A DNA stretch of 64,000 bases, from positions 36,769-100,768 of the forward strand of contig JAUSPV010000097.1 in the NCBI GenBank assembly GCA_030652755.1, in the 5' to 3' direction. The notes beneath the pieces were generated by a model. It had not been told where the DNA came from. It worked only from the letters and a program-made list of their open reading frames with translations, and made no database searches. The position numbers were made by a program, and so were the translations under genes. Positions 25,315 to 32,855 of the stretch are shown piece after piece (positions within the stretch are counted from its first letter, which is position 1; each line of letters starts with the position of its first letter). This DNA is from Caulobacter sp. (lineage in GTDB: Bacteria; Pseudomonadota; Alphaproteobacteria; Caulobacterales; Caulobacteraceae).

Positions 25315-26478
25315 CTACGGCTTGGCCAGGAACTCACGCTTGATACGTTTGGCCATCGACCAGCGGTGGACCTCCGAGGGGCCGTCGTAGACCCGGAAAG
25401 CGCGGATATCGCGGAAGATCTGGTGGACGGGCGTATCGTCGGTCACGCCCGTGCCGCCCAGCACCTGGACGCAGCGGTCGGCGACGCGGAACAGCGCCTC
25501 CGACACCGCCACCTTGGCGAGACTGGATTCGGCCGTGCCCGACCCGTGGCCGCCGGCGTCCAGAACGCCCGCGCACCAGTCGATGGTCAGCTCGGCCTGC
25601 TTCAGGTCGATCTCGTTGTCGGCCAGCATGAAGCCGACGCCCTCGTGGTCGACCAGCGGCTTGCCGAAGGCATGGCGGCGGCAGGCGTACGCGACGGCGA
25701 TGTCGTGCGCCCGCCGGGCGGCGCCCCACCAGCGCATGCAGTGGGTCAGCCGGGCCGGGGCCAGCCGCACCTGGGCGTATTTGAAGCCCTCGTTGGCCTC
25801 GCCGAGAATCTGGTCGGCGGAGACCCGGACGTTGTCCAGCTTCACCATGGCGTGGCCGCCCGGCATCGTCCGGTCGATGGTGTCCAGCACCCGGGTGATC
25901 GAGATGCCCGGCGCGGTCATCGGGGCAAGGAACATGGTCGCCCCATGGTCGGTCTTGGCCATGATGATGGCGTGCGCGGCGCCCTCCGCGCCGGTGATGA
26001 GGGTCTTTGCGCCGTTGATGACCCAGTGGTTGCCGTCCTGCACCGCGGTGGTCTTCATCATCGAGGGATCGGAGCCGGCGCCGCCGTCTGGCTCGGTCAT
26101 CATGAAGGCGGTGCGGATGTCGCCGGCGGCCAGCGGGCGCAGCACCTCGTCCTTCTGAGCGACGCTGCCGATCTTCTCGATCAGGCACATGTTGCCCTCG
26201 TCCGGCGCCATCAGGTTCAGCGCGATCGGACCGAGCAGCGAGTAGCCGGCGGCGCGGAAGACGATGGCGATCTCGCGGTGGTTCAGCCCGTGACCGCCGT
26301 ATTCCACCCCGACATGCGGCGCGAGCAGCCCCTGGGCCGCAGCCTTGCGCTGAAGCTCGACGCGCAGGTCATCCGACGGACCGTGTTTGTCGATCCGCGG
26401 GTCGTGCTCGAAAGGGATAACGTGCTCGTGCAGGAATGCGTCAACACGGTTGGCGAGGGCATGGGCGCGGTCGGACAT
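25315..26478 (-). CDS. Acyl-CoA dehydrogenase, ACAD10/11-like
   Basis: 387 aa from ATG 26478 (MSDRAHALANRV). MMTEPDGGAGSDPSMMKTTA is the FAD/substrate loop; FGKPLVDHEGVGFMLADNEIDL and QVLGGTGVTDDTPVHQIFRDIRAFRVYDGPSEVHRW follow. The C-terminal D-G-P-S-E-V-H, with Asp in place of the usual Glu, is the hallmark I associate with ACAD10/ACAD11-type enzymes, which in eukaryotes work with a kinase domain on 4-hydroxyacyl-CoAs. Here a kinase-fold gene lies at 7883-8962 in the same catabolic region. The family is secure; the ACAD10/11 link is inference. Confidence 0.88.
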   Translation of the reverse strand: MSDRAHALANRVDAFLHEHVIPFEHDPRIDKHGPSDDLRVELQRKAAAQGLLAPHVGVEYGGHGLNHREIAIVFRAAGYSLLGPIALNLMAPDEGNMCLIEKIGSVAQKDEVLRPLAAGDIRTAFMMTEPDGGAGSDPSMMKTTAVQDGNHWVINGAKTLITGAEGAAHAIIMAKTDHGATMFLAPMTAPGISITRVLDTIDRTMPGGHAMVKLDNVRVSADQILGEANEGFKYAQVRLAPARLTHCMRWWGAARRAHDIAVAYACRRHAFGKPLVDHEGVGFMLADNEIDLKQAELTIDWCAGVLDAGGHGSGTAESSLAKVAVSEALFRVADRCVQVLGGTGVTDDTPVHQIFRDIRAFRVYDGPSEVHRWSMAKRIKREFLAKP

Positions 26479-26590
26479 CGAAATCTCTCTGGGCAAGTCA
26501 GCGCTGCGCGAGGGCAGGTCGCCTCGCACGGCAGGGGTTTAGAGGAGGTGGCGCGGAACGGCCATCACCGGTGGCCGCCATTTCCGGAGG

Positions 26591-26604
26591 TTGACGCAGA
26601 TCAA
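26591..26604 (+). promoter_or_regulatory. FNR/FixK-type box (anaerobox)
   Basis: TTGAC-GCAG-ATCAA matches the TTGAY-N4-RTCAA consensus of FNR/FixK regulators at every defined base. Its centre is 55 bp before the ATG of the 45-aa gene at 26653. If it works at the usual -41.5, transcription would start near 26639, just before the SD. The divergent dehydrogenase starts 113 bp to the left and is less likely to be its target. Confidence 0.7.
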
Positions 26605-26652
26605 GGCGGGGGTTGGGCCATCGCGCCACCTTGGCGGCACAGGAGACTTCAG

Positions 26653-26790
26653 ATGCTGCAAATCCTCACGGCGCTCCCGCCGATCCACCTCGCCTATCTG
26701 GCCACGGCCGCCGCCGCCTTCAGCCTGTTCGGCGCAACCCTCTGCATTGTCCACGTCTGGACAAACATTCCGACCCGTCGCGGTTCCTGA
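26653..26790 (+). CDS. 45-aa single-helix membrane protein
   Basis: Short frame with SD AGGAGA seven bases before the ATG. The sequence starts MLQILTALPPIHLAYLATAA, has a hydrophobic helix at about residues 12-35 and ends in a basic tail (TRRGS). Support is the good SD, membrane-protein composition and the FNR/FixK box upstream. Small oxygen-regulated membrane proteins often assist terminal oxidases or their assembly, but there is no oxidase gene nearby and I recognise no family. Function unknown. Confidence 0.6.
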   Translation: MLQILTALPPIHLAYLATAAAAFSLFGATLCIVHVWTNIPTRRGS

Positions 26791-26802
26791 GGCCACGACG
26801 CA

Positions 26803-26844
26803 GGTCCCCGGGCCAAGGGCTCCCCCGTCACGAGTCCGGGGACC
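26803..26844. terminator. Inverted repeat between convergent genes
   Basis: GGTCCCCGG (26803-26811) and CCGGGGACC (26836-26844) are perfect 9-bp arms with a 24-bp spacer. It lies between the 45-aa gene (stop 26790) and the synthetase (stop at 26857, other strand). No T run on either side, so it may be a bidirectional but inefficient terminator. Confidence 0.4.
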
Positions 26845-26856
26845 GACCCTTCCCGA

Positions 26857-28464
26857 TCAGTTCACGCGCCGCTCGCGACCGGCCCAGTAGGGTTCGCGGA
26901 GCTCGCGGCGCAGGATCTTGCCGGATGGGTTCCTCGGCAGGGCGTCGATGAAATCCACGCTCTTGGGCGCCTTGAAAGCCGCGATGCGGGTGCGGGCGAA
27001 GGCGATGATCTCTTCGGGGGTCGCTGTCATGCCGGGCTTCAACGCCACCACGGCCTTGACCGCCTCGCCCCACTTCTCGTCGGGGATGCCGATCACCGCG
27101 ACCTCGGCGACGGCGGGATGGCCGTAGACGGCGCTCTCGACCTCGGCCGGGTAGATGTTCTCCGCGCCGGAGATGATCATGTCCTTCACCCGGTCGTGGA
27201 TGAAGAGATAGCCGTCCTCGTCCAGGTAGCCGGCGTCGCCGGTGCGCAACCAGCCGTCCGCGCCGATGGTGGCCTTCGTCGCCTCGTCGAGGTTCCAGTA
27301 GCCGGCCATGTTGGCCACCGAGCGGGTGGCGACCTCGCCCACGGCGCCGGCCGGCACGGCCTCGCCCGTCTCATCGATGATCTTGATCTCGACGCCCGGC
27401 ATCGGCAGTCCCGCCGCCCGCATGCGCGGATTGCCGGCCGGGTCGTGATCCTCCGGCGGCAGGTAGACGATGGTGCCGCAGGTCTCGGTCATGCCGTACT
27501 GCTGGCAAAAGCCGCAGCCGAACACCTCCATGCACTCGCGCAGCAGGTCGAGCGGGATCGGGCTGGCCCCGTAGAGGATGTACTTGAGCCGGCTGTAGTC
27601 GACCTCGCGGGCCCTCGGCTGGCGCACGACGATCTGCATCGCCGCCGGGACCATGAACATCTTGCTGATGCGGTCCTGCTCAATGAAGTCCAGCACCTTG
27701 AACGGGTCGAACTCGCGGGCCACCACGCCCTTGGCGCCGTTGTAGAGACCGACGATGCCCCAGCCGGTGCCACCGATGTGCGAGACCGGCATGGCCACCA
27801 GACTGACGTCGTCCGGCCCCCACTGGTTCCAGGCCATCCGCGCCTCGGCGGCCTGCCGGCGGCCGGCGAGGATGTTGGCGTGGCTGAGCATGGCGCCCTT
27901 GGGCTTGCCGGTCGTGCCCGAGGTGTAGAGCTGGACGGCGACATCCCGCTCGGTGATCGCGACACCCGGATCCGTGTCCGGCGCCGCATCGCGCCAGTCG
28001 GCATAGAGCGGGCGGCCGTCGGCGCCATCGGCCTCCATCGCCACCACCTTGGGGCGATAGGTCAGGTGCGCGGCGACCTCCTCGCTGAGGCCGATGACTT
28101 CCGGACCGACGAAGACGATGGGCGCGCTCGAATCCTCGACGATGTAGGCCACCTCGGGCGGCGCCAGCCGCCAGCCGATCGGCGTCATCACCACGCCCGC
28201 CTTGGCCGCGCCGATCAGCAGCTCGAAGTAGCAGTCGCTGTTCTTGCCGACATAGGCGATCCGCTGGCCCTTGGTCAGGCCTTCGGCGATCAGCGCATTG
28301 GCGACGCGGTTGGTCAGGGCGTCGAACTGCGCGAAGCTCGTCTCGCGCCCTTCGAAAGTCAGGGCCGTGGCGTCCGGCCGCGTGTCAGCGTGGTAGCGGG
28401 CGATGTCGCCCAGGGTCGGCATCCGGTCTAAGTCGACCGCCGTGTCGTTCGCGCTCATCGTCAT
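26857..28464 (-). CDS. Acyl-CoA synthetase (AMP-forming)
   Basis: 535 aa from ATG 28464 (MTMSANDT); a second ATG at 28458 is nearly as good. ANL motifs: QLYTSGTTGKPKGAMLSH, QQYGMTETCG, GDAGYLDEDGYLFIHDRVKD, SGAENIYPAEVE and C-terminal PSGKILRRELR with the adenylating Lys. It forms acyl-CoA from a carboxylic acid. It follows an acyl-CoA dehydrogenase by 11 bp. About 40% of visible motif positions differ from the synthetase at 11207, so it is a separate FadD-like enzyme rather than a recent duplicate. Substrate unknown. Confidence 0.92.
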   Translation of the reverse strand: MTMSANDTAVDLDRMPTLGDIARYHADTRPDATALTFEGRETSFAQFDALTNRVANALIAEGLTKGQRIAYVGKNSDCYFELLIGAAKAGVVMTPIGWRLAPPEVAYIVEDSSAPIVFVGPEVIGLSEEVAAHLTYRPKVVAMEADGADGRPLYADWRDAAPDTDPGVAITERDVAVQLYTSGTTGKPKGAMLSHANILAGRRQAAEARMAWNQWGPDDVSLVAMPVSHIGGTGWGIVGLYNGAKGVVAREFDPFKVLDFIEQDRISKMFMVPAAMQIVVRQPRAREVDYSRLKYILYGASPIPLDLLRECMEVFGCGFCQQYGMTETCGTIVYLPPEDHDPAGNPRMRAAGLPMPGVEIKIIDETGEAVPAGAVGEVATRSVANMAGYWNLDEATKATIGADGWLRTGDAGYLDEDGYLFIHDRVKDMIISGAENIYPAEVESAVYGHPAVAEVAVIGIPDEKWGEAVKAVVALKPGMTATPEEIIAFARTRIAAFKAPKSVDFIDALPRNPSGKILRRELREPYWAGRERRVN

Positions 28465-28475
28465 GTCGTCCGTTT

Positions 28476-29678
28476 TCAGAGGCCCAGCACCAGCCGCGCC
28501 ATGATGTCCCGCTGGATCTCGTTGGATCCGCCATAGATCGAGGCCGCGCGGTTGTTCAGGTAACGCGGCATGGCGACCAGGCTGTGCTCCGGCCCGACCG
28601 GCGTCTCGTTCGAGCCCGGTTCGCGGGCCCTGGGCTGGTCGACGAAGGCGTAGTAGGCCGCCGTGTCGATCGCCAGGCCGTCGATCTTCTGCGTCATCTC
28701 GGTGGCCTGGGTCTTGAGCATCGACGAGGCTGGACCGGGGTTCTTGCCGGACGACAGCTCGGTCATCACCCGGTGCTCGGTCATCTCGATGGCTTCGAGC
28801 GCGATCTCCAGTTCGGCCAGTCGGGCGCGGAACACCGGATCGTTGGCGAGCGGTTCGCCCAGGTCGCCGCCTTCGGCCGCGGCCATGGCCTTCAACCGGG
28901 CCAGCGACACCTTCAGCCCGGGGGCCGAGCTGCCGCCGCGCTCGAACTCGAGCAGGTACTTGGCCACCGTCCAGCCGTCGTTCTCCTCGCCCAGACGGTT
29001 GGCGACCGGAACGCGGACGTTGTCGAAGAAGACCTGGTTGACCTCGTGCTCGCCGGCCAGGGTGATGATCGGCTTCACCTCGATGCCCGGGGTGTCCATC
29101 TCCAGCAGCAGGAAGGTGATGCCCTTCTGCGGCTTGCCCTCGAAGCTGGTGCGCACCAGGCAGAACATGCGGTTGGCGAAGTGAGCGTGGGTGGTCCAGA
29201 TCTTCGATCCGTTCAGGACATAGTCGTCGCCGTCCCGCTCGGCCTTCATCTGCAGGCTGGCGAGGTCCGAGCCGGAGCCGGGCTCGGAATAGCCCTGACA
29301 CCAGTAGTCCTCGCCGGCCAGGATGCGCGGCAGGTAGAAGGCCTTCTGCTCGGGCGTGCCATAGCGCTGGATACAGGGACCGACCATGCGCAGGCCCATC
29401 GGCGACAGGCCCGGCGCGCCGGCGCGGGCGCACTCCGCCGAGAAGATATAGCGCTGCATCTCGTCCCAGCCGCAGCCGCCGTACTCCGCCGGCCAGCTCG
29501 GCGCCACCCAGCCCTTGGCGTGCAGAATCTTCTGCCAGGGGATCGAGTACTGCTTCTCGACGAAGACGCTCGTCATCCGGCGACCGGCGACCTGCAGGTC
29601 GGGCGGCAGGTTCTCGGCGAGGAAGGCGCGAACCTCGGCCTGGAAGGCGAGGTCGGCGGCGCTGAGTTCGAGATTCAT
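28476..29678 (-). CDS. Acyl-CoA dehydrogenase (FadE-like, large type)
   Basis: 400 aa from ATG 29678 (MNLELSAADLAFQAEV); upstream in-frame extension is not coding-like. YWCQGYSEPGSGSDLASLQ, GSKIWTTHAHFANRMFCLVRTS, GWTVAKYLLEFERGGSS and the C-terminus AASIYGGSNEIQRDIMARLVLGL define the family. The Y-E-G-T base position is Gly. Close in pattern to 20398-21630. First gene of a two-gene unit with the synthetase, divergent from the VOC gene. Confidence 0.9.
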   Translation of the reverse strand: MNLELSAADLAFQAEVRAFLAENLPPDLQVAGRRMTSVFVEKQYSIPWQKILHAKGWVAPSWPAEYGGCGWDEMQRYIFSAECARAGAPGLSPMGLRMVGPCIQRYGTPEQKAFYLPRILAGEDYWCQGYSEPGSGSDLASLQMKAERDGDDYVLNGSKIWTTHAHFANRMFCLVRTSFEGKPQKGITFLLLEMDTPGIEVKPIITLAGEHEVNQVFFDNVRVPVANRLGEENDGWTVAKYLLEFERGGSSAPGLKVSLARLKAMAAAEGGDLGEPLANDPVFRARLAELEIALEAIEMTEHRVMTELSSGKNPGPASSMLKTQATEMTQKIDGLAIDTAAYYAFVDQPRAREPGSNETPVGPEHSLVAMPRYLNNRAASIYGGSNEIQRDIMARLVLGL

Positions 29679-29713
29679 CGGGGCCTCACAGGCGGTCCAA
29701 ACGCGAAGCGCGG

Positions 29714-29726
29714 AGTCAGCATGACT
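29714..29726. promoter_or_regulatory. Operator-like inverted repeat AGTCA-GCA-TGACT
   Basis: A perfect 5-3-5 inverted repeat followed by GAC, 36 bp before the dehydrogenase start and 95 bp before the VOC start in the 142-bp divergent gap. No regulator gene is adjacent. Its size fits a TetR/GntR/MarR-type site, but chance is possible at this length. Confidence 0.35.
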
Positions 29727-29761
29727 GACCCGGCGGCAGGCTACTATGAAGTTGCCGTCGA

Positions 29762-29789
29762 TTGACGGGGACGCAGTTCGGGGTACCGT
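29762..29789 (+). promoter_or_regulatory. Possible sigma-70-type promoter of the VOC gene
   Basis: TTGACG (29762-29767) and TACCGT (29784-29789) with a 16-bp spacer, ending 31 bp before the ATG. The -35 is a good alphaproteobacterial match, the -10 only fair. Confidence 0.35.
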
Positions 29790-29820
29790 CAAGACCAACG
29801 AGACAAGGGAGAGGGACGCC

Positions 29821-30345
29821 ATGCGCACGAGGGGTATCAACCACCTGGCCCTGGTTTGCCGGGACATGCGCGAGACGGTGAAGTTCTACACCGAGGTGCT
29901 GGGCATGCCGCTGATCAAGACCATCGAGCTGCCGGACGGCGGCCAGCACTTCTTCTTCGACTGCGGCGGCGGCTCGTCGCTGGCCTTCTTCTGGTGGGCC
30001 GACGCCCCGCCGGCCGCGCCGGGCATCGCCTCGGTGAAGGCGTTCCCCAAATCGCCCATGTCGGCGATCGGCTCGATGAACCACGTCGCCTTCGACGTCG
30101 ACCCCGAACAGATCGAGGACTGCATCACCCGGCTGACCGCCGCCGGGGTGCCGCACATGCCGGTGGTGGTGAACCACGACGACAGCCCGATGGGGGTCTC
30201 GCAGGAGGTCAACGACGGCGTCTTCGTCCGCTCGGTCTACTTCACCGATCCCAACGGGATCATGATGGAGTTCGCCGCCTGGACCCGCCCGATGCGGCCC
30301 GACGACGTACGGCATGAGCCCAAGGGCGCGGTCGTCCCGGCCTGA
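29821..30345 (+). CDS. VOC (glyoxalase/dioxygenase superfamily) protein
   Basis: 174 aa from ATG 29821 with SD AGGGAGAGGG. Two beta-alpha-beta-beta-beta modules: GINHLALVCRDMRETVKFYTEVLGM and MNHVAFDVDPEQIEDCITRL, with likely metal ligands His in NHLAL, His in NHVAF and the Glu of IMMEFAAW. The length and closing phrase YFTDPNGIMMEF are those of single-chain VOC enzymes that may act as extradiol dioxygenase, isomerase or lyase. Neighbours (acyl-CoA genes, TauD dioxygenase tail-to-tail) do not settle which. Its TGA and the convergent TGA lie in one palindrome, GCCTGACGGCTCAGGC (30340-30355). Confidence 0.85.
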   Translation: MRTRGINHLALVCRDMRETVKFYTEVLGMPLIKTIELPDGGQHFFFDCGGGSSLAFFWWADAPPAAPGIASVKAFPKSPMSAIGSMNHVAFDVDPEQIEDCITRLTAAGVPHMPVVVNHDDSPMGVSQEVNDGVFVRSVYFTDPNGIMMEFAAWTRPMRPDDVRHEPKGAVVPA

Positions 30346-30349
30346 CGGC

Positions 30350-31180
30350 TCAGGCCGCATCCACGGTCACACGGCGCATATGGCGCCGCTGGCCGGGGTA
30401 GTCGTTCAGCGCGAAATGCCAGACCGAGCGGTTGTCCCAGAAGGCGACCGAGCCCGGCTTCCAGCTGAACCGGCAGGTGAAGGCCTCGAACCGGCTGTGT
30501 TCAAACAGGTAGTCGAGCAGCGCTTTCGACTCCCGCCGGCTCCAGCCCTCGATCCGCATCGTGAAGGCCGGATTGACGTACAGGGCCTTGCGGCCGGTCT
30601 CGGGGTGAACCTTGACCATCGGGTGGATGTACTCGCCCACCGCCCCCTCGGCCTCGGCGATCTGCATCGAGCCGCGCTTCTGGGCCGAGGCGCCGGTCGG
30701 GGCGTACTCGCGGCCGGCGGAGTGGACCGCGTTCAGCCCTTCCAGGGTCGCCCGCAGCCCCGGCGACAGCGCGTCGAAGGCGGCGGCCTGGCTGGCGAAC
30801 AGGGTGTCGCCGCCGTAGTCCGGGGTCTCCACGGCGTAAAGGATCGAGCCGATGCTCGGCGCTTCCAGGAAGCTCATGTCCGAATGCCAGCCGCCGCCGA
30901 AGTTGATGCGGTCGGACGGCTCCTTGATGATCTCCATGACCTCGGGATGGTCGGCCATGCCCTTTACGTAGGGATGGATGTTGAGCGGTCCGAAGCGGCG
31001 TCCGAAGGCCAGTTGCTGCTGCGGCGTCAGGGTCTGGTCGCGGAAGAAGATCACCTGATGCTCGACCAGCGCCTTGCGGATCGCGGCGATGGTCTCGTCG
31101 GCGAGCGGAGCGGACAGGTCCACGCCACCGATCTGCGCGCCCAGGGCTCCAGCCACCCGTCTGACGTCAATCCCGGCCAT
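30350..31180 (-). CDS. TauD/TfdA family Fe(II)/2-oxoglutarate dioxygenase
   Basis: 276 aa. The iron site is complete: WHSD (His99, Asp101) and the distal His255 in SVWHFALNDYPGQRRHMRR, with the Arg that binds 2-oxoglutarate following. The N-terminal GAQIGGVDLSAPLADETIAAIRKALVEHQVIFFRDQ is typical. Such enzymes hydroxylate taurine, alkyl sulfates, 2,4-D or similar acids. It is the last gene of an operon with haloalkane dehalogenase, DUF1330, TetR and a formylglycine-generating enzyme, 60 bp behind the last. The substrate may be a halogenated or sulfated xenobiotic; this is inference from neighbours. Confidence 0.92.
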   Translation of the reverse strand: MAGIDVRRVAGALGAQIGGVDLSAPLADETIAAIRKALVEHQVIFFRDQTLTPQQQLAFGRRFGPLNIHPYVKGMADHPEVMEIIKEPSDRINFGGGWHSDMSFLEAPSIGSILYAVETPDYGGDTLFASQAAAFDALSPGLRATLEGLNAVHSAGREYAPTGASAQKRGSMQIAEAEGAVGEYIHPMVKVHPETGRKALYVNPAFTMRIEGWSRRESKALLDYLFEHSRFEAFTCRFSWKPGSVAFWDNRSVWHFALNDYPGQRRHMRRVTVDAA

Positions 31181-31240
31181 CGTCCTCTCCCCGCGTTCGT
31201 TGTTTCCGCCATGTTGGGCCGGGCGGGCCGCGGCTGCAAC

Positions 31241-32191
31241 TCAGCCACGCTTCACCGTCCGGAAGCCGACGTGGGAAGAGCCCGTGTCCGGCGGTCCCGG
31301 CTGCCGCGCCGAGGGCCGGTAGCGGAAGCAGAAGTTGTCGGCGCAAAGGAACGAACCGCCCTTGATCAGGTGGCTGCGCGCCGGGTCGCCGGCCGGCCGG
31401 CCGGCCTGGAACCAGTCGCTGGTCCACTCCCAGACGTTGCCGGTCATGTCCGACAGCCCCCAGGCGCTGGGGGCGTAGCAGCCGACCGGCGCGGTGCGGG
31501 CCTTGTAGCCGTCGTCGGCGGTGTCGATGGCCGGGAACACGCCCTGCCAGGTGTTGGCGCGCGGCGCCTTCGGATCGGGCCGCTCGTCGCCCCATTCGTA
31601 GCGCTTGCCGTCCAGCCCGGCGCGGGCGGCGAACTCCCACTCCGCCTCGGTGGGAAGGTCGCGTCCTCTCCAGCGCGCGTAGGCCAGCGCATCCTCGAAC
31701 GCGACCTGCACCACCGGATGGCGCTCGCGGCCCTCAAGGTCGCTGCCGGGACCTTCGGGATGCTTCCAGCTCGCGCCGTCGATGATCCGCCACCAGAGCG
31801 AGGGATCGCCTGACCCCAGCCCGCCGGCGCCGACGAAGACCAGCGATGACGGTTTCAGCTTGTCGGCCGGCACGCCGGGATAGAGCGCCGGGTCGGGCTG
31901 GCGCTCGGCCAGGGTGACGTAGCCGGTCGCCTCCACGAACTGCGCGAACCGGGCGTTGGTGACCTCGGTCCGGTCGATGGAGAAGGGGCCCACAGTCACC
32001 TTGCGGGGCGGCCCCTCCTCGTCGTGCGCCCCGGCGGCGCCGAGCGTGAACGTGCCGCCGGCCAGCCGCACTTCGCCCTCGGGGGCCGGAGATGGACAGG
32101 TCCGGGTCGGTTCGGCCAGCGCCACCGCCGTTTCCGGCGCACGACCGCAAGCGGCCAGCAGCAGGACGGCGGCGAGCACCGCCAGCCTCAC
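31241..32191 (-). CDS. Lipoprotein formylglycine-generating enzyme (SUMF1/EgtB family)
   Basis: 316 aa. Residues 1-15 end in a lipobox (LLLAAC), so it is a membrane-anchored lipoprotein. The FGE fold is clear: GGTFTLGA, TNARFAQFVEATGYVT, VVQVAFEDALAYARWRGRDLPTEAEWEFAARAG, SDMTGNVWEWTSDW, then GGSFLCADNFCFRYRPSAR. Both catalytic Cys are present (283 and 288), as in enzymes that turn a sulfatase Cys into formylglycine using copper and oxygen. No sulfatase is in the window, so the client is distant or the protein has another role. The ATG overlaps the stop of the TetR gene (ATGA). Confidence 0.9.
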   Translation of the reverse strand: MRLAVLAAVLLLAACGRAPETAVALAEPTRTCPSPAPEGEVRLAGGTFTLGAAGAHDEEGPPRKVTVGPFSIDRTEVTNARFAQFVEATGYVTLAERQPDPALYPGVPADKLKPSSLVFVGAGGLGSGDPSLWWRIIDGASWKHPEGPGSDLEGRERHPVVQVAFEDALAYARWRGRDLPTEAEWEFAARAGLDGKRYEWGDERPDPKAPRANTWQGVFPAIDTADDGYKARTAPVGCYAPSAWGLSDMTGNVWEWTSDWFQAGRPAGDPARSHLIKGGSFLCADNFCFRYRPSARQPGPPDTGSSHVGFRTVKRG

Positions 32192-32853
32192 CCGGTCGCT
32201 CCGTCCAGCAGGGCCAGCGCCATCCAGGTCATGATCCGCCGCGCCTCGTCCGGCGTCGCGCCCTGGTCGGTGCGCAGGCGCCGCCAGGCCTCGAAGCTGA
32301 CCGCCAGCTCGAGCGCCGCGATCTGCTCACGCCGCGCCGCGAGGGCAGGCGGGACCATGGCCAGCAGAGCCTCGCGCTGCTGGCGCACCAGCCGCGCCCT
32401 GCCCTCCTGCAACGCCGGCGAGCGGTGGCGCTGGGAGTCGGCGGCGATCTGCAGCGGCAGGATCAGCTCGAACAGCCGCGTCCGGCGCGCGATTTCGGCC
32501 TCGAGGTCCTGTCGAGCATCCCCGGTCGGCGGCGGGCCCGCGATCAGGGGCTCGGCCTCGGCCGTGATCACCGCCTGCATGGCGCGATAGACGCCGTCCA
32601 TGTCCTCGAACAGCCGGAACACCGTGCGCAGGCCGACGCCCGCGCGCTCGGCGACCAGTTCGGCCGGCGGCAGGCCGAGGCCCCCCGTTTCGCGGACGAT
32701 GGCGATCATGGCGTCGACGATGCGGCCACGACTGGCTTCCGAACGCAGCCTGCGGCCGTCTGTTGGGATCTTCGTCGGGCTCTGGATCGAATCGCTCACA
32801 TCTAATGAGGGCTCCTCGACGCGTCGGTTCGCAAGCATCAAGGCGCCTGGCAT
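32188..32853 (-). CDS. TetR/AcrR family regulator
   Basis: About 221 aa. Helix-turn-helix IVDAMIAIVRETGGLGLPPAELVAERAGVGLRTVFRLFEDMDGVYRAM, with VFRLFEDM replacing the commoner IYRYF. The start is uncertain: ATG 32853 sits two bases after the DUF1330 stop; an upstream start at 32871 would overlap that gene and one at 32838 is also possible. The stop is coupled by ATGA to the FGE gene, so regulator and FGE are made together. It probably controls the dehalogenase operon it is part of; there is no operator evidence beyond that. Confidence 0.82.
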   Translation of the reverse strand: MPGALMLANRRVEEPSLDVSDSIQSPTKIPTDGRRLRSEASRGRIVDAMIAIVRETGGLGLPPAELVAERAGVGLRTVFRLFEDMDGVYRAMQAVITAEAEPLIAGPPPTGDARQDLEAEIARRTRLFELILPLQIAADSQRHRSPALQEGRARLVRQQREALLAMVPPALAARREQIAALELAVSFEAWRRLRTDQGATPDEARRIMTWMALALLDGATG

Positions 32854-32855
32854 TG

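Noticed and set aside
26857-29433. One 858-codon frame spanning the acyl-CoA synthetase and most of the upstream dehydrogenase
   Set aside because: Only the part from 28464 downward reads as a protein family. The rest is an off-frame reading of the dehydrogenase gene.
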